DNA from: Takakia lepidozioides | Taxonomy: Eukaryota > Streptophyta > Takakiopsida > Takakiales > Takakiaceae | NCBI GenBank assembly: GCA_030704615.1 | Contig: CM060734.1 | Span: 4,838,001 to 4,898,000 of the forward strand | DNA: 60,000 bases | Reading direction: 5' to 3' | Part shown: positions 22,111-32,199 of the stretch, piece by piece | Position numbering within the stretch: the stretch's first letter is position 1 | How the letters are laid out: each line of letters starts with the position of its first letter | Position numbers and translations under genes: made by a program | The notes under the pieces: generated by a model | Seen by the model: only the letters and a program-made list of their open reading frames with translations | Told to the model about the DNA's origin: nothing | The model's database searches: none

Positions 22111-23690
22111 AATCCGGAGCGGTCATAGATGGCCGCAAGAGAGTAGTCACGCTGCCATGTGGGAATGGTGGCGAGGTTTTACGAGTGTTGGAAACGCCCA
22201 AATCCGTGGGAGGGCGAATAAACCTTCTGTCAGCAAAGGAGTGGGCCGTGGAGGAGGCACACGAGCCCCAATTTTTGCTTTACATTAGAGAAGTGAAAGG
22301 AGAAGGCGATGGGGAGCTGAGCCCAGATTGGATCAAGGAGATTTTGGAGAAATACCAGGATGTGATGCCGGAGGATTTACCAAGCGGCTTGCCACCGCGA
22401 AGAGGAGTTGACCACAAGATTGAGGTGATACCGGGATCGGAACCACCTGCCAAGGCGCCCTACCGGTTGAGCCACAGAGAGTTGGTCAAGCTGAAGACTC
22501 AGCTCAAGGATCTAATGTCAAAGGGGTATATCCGGCCGAGTAAGTCACCTTACGGAGCCCCGGTGTTATTTGCAGACAAGAAGGATGGGACGCTGCGGAT
22601 GTGTGTCGATTACAGGGCTCTGAATAAGGTGACTATCAAAAACCGGTACCCTTTTCCAAGGATCGACGACCTCTTCGATCGGTTGGCAGGAGCGAAGTAT
22701 TTCTGCCGGATCGACTTGCGCTCCGGCTATCATCAAATTCGGGTGGCGGAAGGAGATGAGGAAAGACCGCGTGCAGGACAAGGTATGGTTCATATGAGTT
22801 CTTGGTGATGCCTTTTGGGCTCACCAATGCACCAGCGACATTTAGCACGCTGATGAACAGCCTTTTCCAGGAGTGGTTGGATGACTTTGTGATCGTGTAC
22901 ATCGACGACATCTTGGTGTACTCCAAAACAAAGGAAGAACACCTGGAGCACCTAAAAAGGGTGTTCCAAAAATTGCGAGAATGGAAGCTGTATGCCAAAG
23001 CTTCAAAGTGCGAATTCGGGGTCACAAAATTGGAGTTCCTGGGGCATGTGATTACACAGGATGGGATCAAAATGGATGACAGAAAGGTGAGGGCGATCTT
23101 GGACTGGGAGCCTCCGACTTCAGTCCCGGGAGTGCGATCCTTCCTAGGACTCGCCTCCTATTACCGGAAGTATGTGAGAAATTTCGCCAAGATCGCGGGG
23201 CCGTTGTCGGACCTTCTGTGTAAATCCAAAGTCTGGGAATGGAATACATTTTGTGGCCAAGCTTTTGCTGAATTGAAGCAGCGGATGGCGGAAGCTCCAG
23301 TCTTGAAAATCCCGGAGTTCGATCGTCCATTTGAGATTCATACAGATGCGTCGGACTTCACGATTGGGGGTGTACTTATGCAAGATGGACGTCCAGTGGC
23401 TTGCAAAAGTAAGAAACTGAATGAAGTGGAGCGACGGTGGCCGACGCACGAAAAAGAGATGAAGGCGGTGGTGCATTGCCTCGAGCTTTGGCACCACTAT
23501 GTTGGTTCCAACCCAGTGAAGGTGTTCACGGACAATGTCACGGTGAAGTATTTTGCCACGCAGCCCAAGTTGTCCCCAAAACAACTTAGGTGGCAAGATA
23601 CTTTGGCGGTGTTCGACGTGGATATCCAGTACAAACCGGGACGAGACAACGTGGTGGCCGATGCTTTAAGTAGAAAGCAGCAGCTCTTGT
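22111..23690 (+). pseudogene. Reverse transcriptase and RNase H of B2
   Basis: RT blocks in order: [15 protein letters not shown] (near 22412), [20 protein letters not shown] (near 22595), [13 protein letters not shown] (near 22710), [18 protein letters not shown] (near 22803) and the catalytic [13 protein letters not shown] (near 22890). Thumb/connection [15 protein letters not shown] near 23140. RNase [15 protein letters not shown] near 23338, [25 protein letters not shown] near 23525, VADALSRK near 23658. A one-base loss near 22762 breaks the frame once. Confidence 0.92.
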
Positions 23691-24900
23691 TGGTGTACAA
23701 GGGCGAGACGGCGCTCCAAAGGAAGATCCGAAAGGCTTGCCGGAAGGATGAGCTGGCGAAGTCCGTGATGCAGGACTTGAGGATGGGGGTTAAATCGCAG
23801 TTCCACTTGCAAATGGACTGCTCCGGTATAAGCAAAAACGTCTCTACGTGCCGAAGGGAGGGATCAGAGATAGTCTCTTGAGAGAATGCCATGATAGCCC
23901 GCTTGCGGGCCACGGCGGAGCCAAGCGCACTGCGGCACTCTTGAAGAAAGAGTATTTCTGGCCCAAACTCAGGGAGGAGGCAGAGGAGTATGTCAAGACA
24001 TGCACCACATGCCAACAAAACCGGAGCGAGTACAAAAAGCAAGCGGGGCTGTTACAGCCCTTGCCGATTCCAGAGGGGACTTGGGAAAGCGTCTCGATGG
24101 ATTTCATGACTGCTATGCCGCTGTCAAAAGGATTCGATGCAATCATGGTGGTGGTGGATAGGTTCAGTAAAATGGGCCATTTCATTCCCACCAAGGAGAC
24201 GGCAACGGCGCAGGAAACAGGGCGACTTTACTTCGCCCACGTCTTAAAGCATCATGGAGTCCCGAAGGATATTGTCTCGGACCGCGATCCAAAGTTTACG
24301 AGTAAATTTTGGAGGGCACTTTGGAAGAAGATGGGGACGAGGCTGAAGATGAGCACCGCCTTCCGACCTACGACCGACGGCCAAACAGAAAGGGTGAATT
24401 CCGTAGTGAAGCAGATCTTGCGGAATTACGTGTCGGCAGACCAAACAGACTGGGTGGAACACTTAGACTCGGCAGAGTTCTGTTATAATAACACAGAACA
24501 CTCCGCAACGGGAGTTTCCCCTTTCGTATTGGTCTATGGAAAAGCACCTCTAGTGCCGACAAGTTGGGCCGCCCAGGACGTTGAGGAATCGGCAGTAGCG
24601 GCGGTACTGGAAGAACGCGAGCGTTTGTTGAAGCTCGCAAAGTACAATATTGAAGCTAGGAAACGGTATGAAAGGTAGGCGAATCGGAAGCGGAGGGAAG
24701 TGAAGTTTGAGGCAGGCACAGAGGTCTGGTTGAACATCAAGAATTTCCGACTACCTCCGGAAGTGAGTCCAAAGTTCGTACCTCCGTATGCGGGACCCTT
24801 TCGCATTCGGAAGGTTATGAATGAGGATGTGTAGGAATTGGAGCTGCCGGCAAACAGTAAGGTGCACCCAGTATTCCCTGTATCCCTTTTGAAGCCTTAC
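23691..24900 (+). pseudogene. Integrase of B2
   Basis: HHCC module (CHDSPLAGHGGAKRT ... CTTCQQNR, 23886-24021); catalytic core with D in MDFMTAMP (24100), D in IVSDRDPKF (24275) and E in DGQTERVNS (24390): an intact D,D-35-E triad by motif. A lost base near 23815 separates it from RNase H. CAG to TAG at 24676-24678 and TAT to TAG near 24832, both sense in B1, truncate the C-terminal GPY/F-like part. Confidence 0.9.
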
Positions 24901-25161
24901 TTCAAAGATGAAGCGCGTCCGAATCGGCATCAAGTGTTGCGTCCACCACCTATGCTGTTGGATCATGAAAATGAACCTGAGTACGAGGTGGAGGCAATAC
25001 TTAAGTCGAGGAGGTTCAGGAACCGAGAAACGGAGTATCTCGTCAAATGGAAGGGCTATCATCATGTGGAGGCATCTTGGGTGCGTGCCTCAGAAATGGG
25101 AAACGCATCCGAGACGGTTGCAGCTTTCGAAGGGCGACCTCAAAAGCGGAAGAAGCGTTGA
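24901..25161 (+). pseudogene. Chromodomain at the integrase C-terminus of B2
   Basis: EPEYEVEAILKSRRFRNRE, then YLVKWKGYHH and ASWVRASEMGN, the three-strand chromo fold with cage residues Y, W and W; stop at 25159-25161 after a basic QKRKKR tail. Chromodomains of this kind bind methylated H3 lysine 9 and direct integration to heterochromatin (family knowledge). Present in the chimeric element too, but not in B1. Confidence 0.9.
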
Positions 25162-26066
25162 TGGGGACATCAACCTTGGAGCGTGGGGGAGGAAATGCAT
25201 GCTTAGCCCGGCTTAGCTAGCTCAGGAATCCAATTACAAAAACTTGTATTGTACAAAATTTGCTTTAAATGAAATGTTTCAAAATGTTGTGTTTCCTATT
25301 TTTGTTTGGAATGGCGATGCATGGTATGGTTGGCTAGTGTGTAGAAGGCATGCTAGCTTACAAAAGCGGGAGAGGTAAATTGGGTTAATCGTGTGTTTGC
25401 GCAGTGCCGAAATCGGGTGACTCCCATCCAAGGGGCAAGGAAACTTGCGCCTTCTTTGGGAGTTCACGTGCTAGTGCGCACCTGGCGCGTGCGCGTACTA
25501 TAACTGCGCTACCAAGGGGGTTGCCTTGTAGTGCAGGCTAACGCGGAAGCTACGTGCTTCCGTTCACGTACAATAATCGTGTAGCCTCGGGACGAAGTCG
25601 TAGTGCGGCTTCGGCGTGTTCCCGTACCTCAGGCCAGCATTCCAAGGCGGACCCAATTGTAGAGATTGGGGCGCACGGTTGGTTCAAGGTTATCTTCCTA
25701 GTCAAAGAGGGTTCCAGGTGAACCCTTGCTCAAGGTGATGCCAAAAGCGGCATCATGAGCGATCGCAAGCAATGTTGTTGCAGTAAGGCGATTCGATCCT
25801 CGGGGAGGATCGTTCCTTGGCCTTGAAGTAGGCCAAGAAGAGTGCACTGGGAGGAGCTGGAGAGGCTCCACCCTTGGCCGGGACTTGGAGGAAGTCGGCC
25901 GAACTAGCTAGTGGAGAGTAGAGTCAAGTGTGGGGTTTGGTTCTTTGCCATGGGACGCCATGGTACGGAAACAAACTCCTTGATGTGGGACGCCACAACT
26001 TGGATGTTTGTTTCTACAAAATGAACAAGTCGATGAGGACATCGACTCCCTGTTGGTAGGGGTGTG
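25162..26066 (+). other. Long 3' untranslated region of B2
   Basis: About 900 noncoding bases between chromodomain stop and 3' LTR, matched in inverse orientation by 14187-15037. It contains repeated phrases around 25500-25580 and no convincing frame. The purine run GGTAGGGGTGTG just before the LTR is a weak polypurine tract. Confidence 0.7.
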
Positions 26067-26796
26067 TGTCGCGGCCCTTTGCCTTGAGGGCAAGGGGGTT
26101 GGGACACATGAGGGGTTGCCCCTGTGGTGGGGGCAGCGGCAGCGATAGGTATGGGGGGCTGAAGCACCCTTGAGTGCCCAAGGCACCCAAGGAGGCGGAG
26201 ACGCTCACTAGGTGGAGCCCCGCACACCGGGTGGCGGTGGGGGTGGCTCCACAAGGGGTGGTGGTAGCTTAGCGGGACTTAGTGGGGGTGGCATAGGACT
26301 CACCATGGGGGCGGAGACCTCGTGGTGGGAGTCGTGGGGAGTCTTGGGACTCATCACGGTCCATATGGGCCGTAGTGAGTGGGCCAAGACTCACCGCGAC
26401 TCATCACCGGGAGTCGAGGGTTTTCGTGGTGGTTCGCCATAAAATGGCATGGCTGGTTGTGAAACCCCCGCGGACAACTACAGAAGTATATATAAGGGGA
26501 GTAGTGACCCCGAGAACGGTGCAAGCCCGTTGGTGACCAAAAACTAGTGAGTAAGCGAGCGAGCCGGAAAGCGACCAAAGAGTGGGGAGCTGTTCCGGAC
26601 TGCCATCTACCAAAGGGAATTCTCCTAGTCCCAAATAGGTGGAGGGTTTAGTGGGAAGCGAGAGGGGAACCGTTATGTCCCGGTGAGCAGCCGAAGCTCC
26701 AAGTTGGCTCGGGCGGCCAGGTTGGGAGTTAGGCGCGCACATCAAAGCGAGTAACTATGACTTGAAGGGGAGCTTATCGAAGTGAGGTGCGCAACA
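26067..26796 (+). repeat. 3' LTR of B2
   Basis: TGTCGCGGCC to GTGCGCAACA, 730 bp, nearly identical to the 5' LTR, followed by the duplication TATCC. Confidence 0.93.
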
Positions 26797-26801
26797 TATC
26801 C

Positions 26802-27441
26802 CCTGATAGTTTTTCCTTAACTCCTCGAAGAACTCCACAACTGGGTTAAAGGCAGGCACGGGTGTTGGTGCTGCAGCAAGAGCTTGGGTGGACTTCCCAG
26901 CTCCTATTCCACTTGATATCCCACTGCTGCTTGCAGAAGCTACCGGTGTAGCTGCCGATGTCACCACTGCCCTTGTGCCTCTAGTGATAGAGACATAGTC
27001 AGGTGACCAATACACCCGCCATTCCTCAATCTCCACCTCATGTCCCCGCCTAAACTCATGGTAGTCATTCATGGGCGGCCCCTCAAGGTGTTGAAACAGC
27101 CCCTTCCACGCCATAAAAGGCGTAAACAGTTGTGGATTGCGCATCTGCTGCAAATCACACCAACTATCAAACTCATGTATGAAATCATCAAGCTCGATGG
27201 TGCCCACAGCTCCAGAGTACCGACGTGGCCCCTTGGTAGCTCCATACATTTCCTCCATCGTATCCCACAACAATGGTATGGAAATGGCTTGCACCCTCGG
27301 CGAGAATCCTCCTAACTCTGAGTCTGAACCTTCCTCAAAAGACACTGAAAGTGAAGGTGGTCTAAACCGCACACCTCGTCTTGTAATCCCACTAGTATCG
27401 CTGGTGCTCGTACCGGCACTCTCCTCAGTAACTGTTGGCAC
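26802..27441 (-). pseudogene. gag N-terminal part of gypsy copy A3
   Basis: Minus strand, start at ATG 27441. Shows TRRGVRFRPPS, IELDDFIHEFDSWCDLQQMRNPQ, MAWKGLFQHLEGPP, YHEFRRGHEVEIEEW, a Ser/Ala/Gly linker, and FNPVVEFFEELRKNYQG, ending at the B2 insertion. It aligns residue by residue with A2 gag (55740 downward) and keeps a CAG where A2 has a TAG. A gag/capsid role is inferred from position before the zinc knuckles; it is not a textbook match to the B gag domain. Confidence 0.78.
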
Positions 27442-28180
27442 CTCCGTGATGAAAACTCACAACCACACCTGTTGTAAACCTGTCTCTAATCCCCCTTTCC
27501 ACAAGGTAACCGGGTAGAGAACTTGTTGCGGCTTATGGCTTAGACTACTAGGTTCGTAACGTAAACTTGCACTTGCATCCACCGCAAGCACTCCTATGGT
27601 CTGCTGGTCATCAACCCAGCCTCACCATAAGAGAAACAATGATGGTCTGACTGGTCATCACCCCAGCCTCACCACCGACAGCACGCTCTAGGATTGACCA
27701 GTGATCAAATCCGGACCAACCTCCTATGAAAACAAGCGCCCACACAAAACTAACATGGCGCACAGTCAAGCATGCAGGTGTGGAGGGGATCCAAACACAA
27801 GAAAATCAAGACAGCAACTCCCCCACACCAAAAACACTCCACAGTGTCGCTCCTGCAATGACACCCCAGCCCAAACCCGGACTGACTCTTGCCTCCACCT
27901 ACGAAAAGCTTTTGGCCTACAGAGAGGGTGAAAGACTACAAGGAAGAGAGACTAAAGCAATTTCTAATCCCAGCATGCCCTCATCCCACTATCCTATCTC
28001 CACACTCTCTTGCTTGAACAATAGACAATACTACCTTTCAAGGGTCTCTCAAATAACTCTCCAGGAGCCCTCAAGAATATGTCTCTCAAACAATCTCACT
28101 AAGGCTCCCAATCCTTGCACAATGGGACTCCAAAACAGTACACCAAGGCCCCAAGAGCCTGCCAAAACTTAGCCCTCGAG
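27442..28180 (-). other. 5' leader of gypsy copy A3
   Basis: Noncoding DNA upstream of A3 gag. The first 480 bases match the A2 leader (55741-56180), including the phrases around ACCCCAGCCTCACCACCGACAGCA; after about 27930 the two diverge. No convincing primer-binding site or 5' LTR was found for A3. Confidence 0.6.
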
Positions 28181-28189
28181 GACCCCAAA

Positions 28190-28460
28190 TAGTCCCTCAC
28201 ACAAGTCGCCAAAGACTCCTCAAGCTCGCCAAATATTGGCTTCCAAGGACCCCAAATAGTCCTCCAAATAACTCCAAATGGTCCTCCCAATGGTCCTCCA
28301 AGGACCCCAAACAGTCCTCCAATGACTCCCAATGGTCTTCCAAATAGTCCTCCAAGGACTCCCAATGGTCCTCCAAACAGTCCTCCAAGGACTCCCAATG
28401 GTCCTCCGAATGGTCCTCCAAGGACCCCAAACAATCCTCCAAGGACTCTTCCTATGTCAC
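28190..28460. repeat. Minisatellite of TCCTCCAAGGACTCCCAATGG-type units
   Basis: Imperfect tandem units alternating about 21 bp (CCAAGGACTCCCAATGG) and 12 bp (TCCTCCAAACAG). Read on the minus strand it encodes a Gly-Leu-rich run, but this is a by-product of the repeat. Confidence 0.7.
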
Positions 28461-28479
28461 CATGTTCCCAATGTGTTCC

Positions 28480-30390
28480 CAAGTTCCCAATGGGTTCCTA
28501 ATTAAGTTCCCTAAGAATATACCATAGTATTCCCCCAGTATTTCCCTAGGCCTATACGTATTCTCCTTGTATTCCTCTTGTATTCTCCTTAGGAATAGCC
28601 ATTTCCCCCTCATAGAGTAGTTCACTTCCCCCCAGGGTTTAGCCATTCCCTCCTAGGCTTTAGCCACTTCCCCCTCTATTTCCTTGAGGTTTAGCCTTAC
28701 CAAGCTAGGGTTTGTGCTCCTTGGGGCTCTATGCTTAATCCCCTCAAGCATCCATGAATTCTCTGGGGTACCATGGCAAATTCCCTTGATCTTCTTCACC
28801 TTAAGCTACTCAAGCTTGTCTCAACTAGCAATGCATTGGCCACACAACAAGCTCAATTTCTCATTGGAACTCAAAATCAAGCTTGTACCTCCTTTGGCAA
28901 GCCACCAAGCCTTGTCTCCTCTCAAGCCTTGGTCATTCAAGCTCCATTCACTTGCTAGCTCAAGAGCCATTCCTCTCAAGCTTGAAACTGCAAAGCTCAA
29001 GCCAAAAGCATGCTCCACACATGCATCACCTCATACACAAGGGAATCAACTTGCTCCTTTTACCTTCTAGCTCTCCTCAAGCTTGAAATTGGAAGCCACA
29101 CTTGGGAAGCATGCTCCACATAAGCATCACTTGCTTGATCAACCATCCACCACAAAACTTAAGCCAAAAGGGAATGAATACATGAGCTTCACCTTTCCTT
29201 TCTTTGTCTTGTCACATGCTAATGTATGGTTGAAGTTGCTATGCATGCCTTGAGCCACAATCTCTTTTCTTCATGAAGACCACCTCCAATGATCTCCCAC
29301 ATGTGCTCCAAGCTCTTCAATGCTCTAGGCTTGGTTTCACATCATCATGGATAGAATTTTCACCCATTATAACCTTTGCAAGCCTTGTAATACAAGAGCT
29401 AAATTCTCCTTGCTCTCAATTCCTTGGTGTATGCAACTTCACCAAACACCTTTCCTTGCAAGCCTTGTGATCTACAAGAGCTCCATCTTTGAGCTCTCTA
29501 CCTCCTTAGGGCAAAGCAATATCTCTCAAAGCCCTAATACCACAAGGATTTTCCTTTGCAATATATGCAACACTTTGCAACACAAGAGCTATCTTCCCAA
29601 GCTCTTCAACACACAAGTGCTAAACTAACCCTTACACTCCACACTCACAAGCATAAGGTCATCTTCTTGTAGTGATAATGAAAGTGAACACAATGGAAAC
29701 ACTCCACTCATGAATCCACTCAATCATATAAACTAAGTCAAGCCAAGGGCACCTTTGCTAAAGGAATCCACCCTACAAAGCCCTCACCACACTCCTTCTC
29801 AATACCTAGAGCTATGGAGGTGGGAGAGGCTCATGGAGGCTCAACTACAAGAAGATGAGCCCTTCTCAACACTCATAAGGGGAAAACCCATCCCTATGTC
29901 CCAAGTGAGGTTTGACACCTCACTTTGGCATGTGAGACCAAATGAAGTCCCAACACACAAAATACAAATATAAATATCCAAAATGTCCTAGTTAACTAGA
30001 AGTAGGTAATTCCAGTTAACCAAGACTAAAACCATGACAGGTGAGCCTATGCTCACGTGAGCGGTGCTGCCCTAGGATTTTACAAAAATGTATTGTATGC
30101 AATTCCGCGGATGGCACCCATAACCGCGGGCAGGATGTCCTTGTAGGCATGCCAGTGACAAGGTTATATGAAGAGCACAATTACCAAGAATCCAACCGAT
30201 TGCTGCGATATTGACATGGGCACAATGAAGATTAGTAATTAAGGGGAAGGTAGCATAGTGGATGGGTAATTAGGGTTTTTTAAGGGTTTTTTTTTCCCCG
30301 CAGATGCCACTGATTTTTTCTTGTTTTTTCGGGTTTTTCGGGTTTTAAGGCTTTTCTTAGGGGGTTCTTAGGGGGTTTATTTTCCCCGCA
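28480..30390. other. No gene recognised
   Basis: Noncoding stretch rich in CAAGCTC and TTGCAAGCC phrases (28700-29640), then A+T-richer DNA with poly-T runs from 30270. The style resembles the untranslated part of a decayed LTR element, but no LTR pair, coding domain or RNA gene was identified. Confidence 0.5.
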
Positions 30391-30398
30391 GATGTCAC

Positions 30399-30870
30399 TG
30401 AAAGTGGTGTGCGGTGCCGCACACCACTTTCAGATGATTTTTTTTTGGGGGTTTTAAGGGTTTTAAGGGTTTTCTTAGGGTTTTTTTTAGTGGCGGTGCC
30501 ACTGAAAGAGGTGTGTGGTGCCGCACACCTTTTTTCAGGATTTCTTTTTTCTTTTTTTTGGGGTTTTTTTTGGGTTTTTAGGGTTATTTTTAGGGTTTTG
30601 TTTCAGTGTGCGGTGCCACTGAAAGAGGTGTGCGGTACCGCATACCCCTTTTCATGGTTTTTTTTTGTTTTTTGGGGTTTCTTTAGGTTTTTATAGAGTT
30701 TTTTTATAGGGTTTTTTTTTCCCTCATATGCCACTGAAAGTGGTGTGCGGCACCGCACATCACTTTTAGGGGTTTTCTTTAGGGTTTTTTTGAGGGGTTT
30801 TTGGCCTGCAGATGCCACTGAAAGTGGTGTGCGGTGCCACACACCTCTGCACCGCACACCACTTTCAGGG
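30399..30870. repeat. Array of near-perfect hairpins in T/G-rich DNA
   Basis: Five units spaced roughly 85-120 bp (30399, 30504, 30618, 30735, 30822). The best, 30399-30432, has two 16-nt arms (TGAAAGTGGTGTGCGG and its complement) around a 2-nt centre. Each is preceded by GCCACTG or a close variant. The others carry a few mismatches, and the last is interrupted. The spacers are runs of TTTTAGGGTTTT type. Confidence 0.8.
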
Positions 30871-31098
30871 GATATTTTTTTTTTTTTTTTTTTTTGGCAA
30901 TTGCCGCTGAAAATGGTGTCGTCTTGTTTGCAATATGCAGCATAGGTTAGCAATTGACAGTCCTACCTATTCATTGAAGCCATGTGCTTTACTTTCATAA
31001 TGGGGTCTAATTTCATCATACTTTACATGTCTATTCCCACGGTTATAGGTCCAGCGGGAAAAGTTACTCTTTCTTCGACCGCCTGTCCTGTGACATTT

Positions 31099-31161
31099 GC
31101 TGACATGGCCTTCGCTCGTATTGACGTGGCATCCGCTCGTGCTGACGTGGCCTGAGCGTGG
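31099..31161 (+). repeat. Three 21-bp direct repeats
   Basis: Units of the form TGCTGACRTGGCCTTCGCTCG, with drift in the third. No function seen. Confidence 0.6.
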
Positions 31162-31299
31162 GTGTATGCGACGTCTGCCCCGCGTGAGCGTGCGCTCATC
31201 GCTCACACCTCACCACTTACGCCGTAACGTCGCTCGAATGCCACATAGGTGTGAACAATTTGATAACCGCTGTCATCCTCCCATTGGACGAAAACTAAT

Positions 31300-32160
31300 G
31301 TAATAACCTATTATTAATGATAGGTCGTAATAATAATAATAATTATTATTATATTAATATATTTTCTATAATAAATGAAACAACACTCCCAAGAGCCAAT
31401 GGCTATTTTATTAAATATTTAATATCATTAATAATACTATTATTATTATTATATACCTATAATTAATTTTTAGATATAACAAACAAATAACAATAATATC
31501 ATATTCAGTCACATTTATATATACAAAATAGGAAACATGCGCTTGATGTAGGAATATAAAATTTTGCTTCAACAAGTTTATTTTGTCATGATATATGACA
31601 GTTGAGATAACCTAATTTGAAGGAAAATGGTTCGGACATGTTGAAGTCAGAATTGAAGTGACAACTGTATAGTTGCTTCTAGTGAATTGCTCAAAAAATA
31701 ATTTCAAGAAGCTTGGATCCTAGCTGGCGCATACAACATAGCCATACAGTCAAATGTACTCATTTTGCATCATCGATGCTCCAGCATTTGGTATGGCATA
31801 CATGTCCACGAGGGTATTCAATTAAAGACATATTAATTATTTAGTGGTTATTTTAATTTTGATTTTAATTATTTATATCCGGGTGGATAACCGGCTGGTA
31901 TTAGATTGGAATACCGATCCTATTGATACCCGTCCGCAAATCAAAAATCATACTATTATTGAGAACCGGCGGATATTAAAATTAAGTGAATATTTCAATA
32001 CTATGGAACGGGCTGGTATTGAAAAAATAAAAATAAAAATCAATACCCGCAGCTGGCTGGTATTAGAAAAAGTAATACCTACCCAACACTGGTCTGTACC
32101 CTTTATCCCCCCTGTCATTGCTAAGCTCAAGGCAAATCAACTACTGGAGCTCGGCCAGGC
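31300..32160. other. A+T-rich DNA with simple repeats
   Basis: 31310-31500 contains runs of ATT/AAT; 31860-32100 contains imperfect repeats of GGCTGGTATT with AATACC complements. No gene seen. Confidence 0.6.
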
Positions 32161-32199
32161 TTTCTGTTACGGGAAGAGCTCTCATGAATAGCCAACCAG

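Larger units (their letters stand above)
19827..26796 (+). mobile_element. Complete chromovirus-type gypsy element B2
   Basis: A 6970-bp element with two LTRs (726 and 730 bp), a tRNA primer-binding site, gag, protease, RT, RNase H, integrase and chromodomain, flanked by the 5-bp duplication TATCC. It is inserted in the gag of A3 in opposite orientation. The LTRs differ by small changes including GCGCGACA versus GCGCAACA at the ends, so it is not brand new. Several single-base losses and two nonsense changes break the polyprotein. Confidence 0.93.

Noticed and set aside
28190-28460. CRISPR-like array
   Set aside because: Repeats are contiguous, imperfect and without unique spacers; the genome is a plant nuclear one.
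28099-28482. Gly-Leu-rich open frame on the minus strand
   Set aside because: It is produced by the minisatellite; periodic frames are open by chance and there is no other coding sign.
30603-30953. 116-residue frame over the hairpin array
   Set aside because: Composition follows the T-rich spacers and palindromes; no domain, and it spans poly-A runs.
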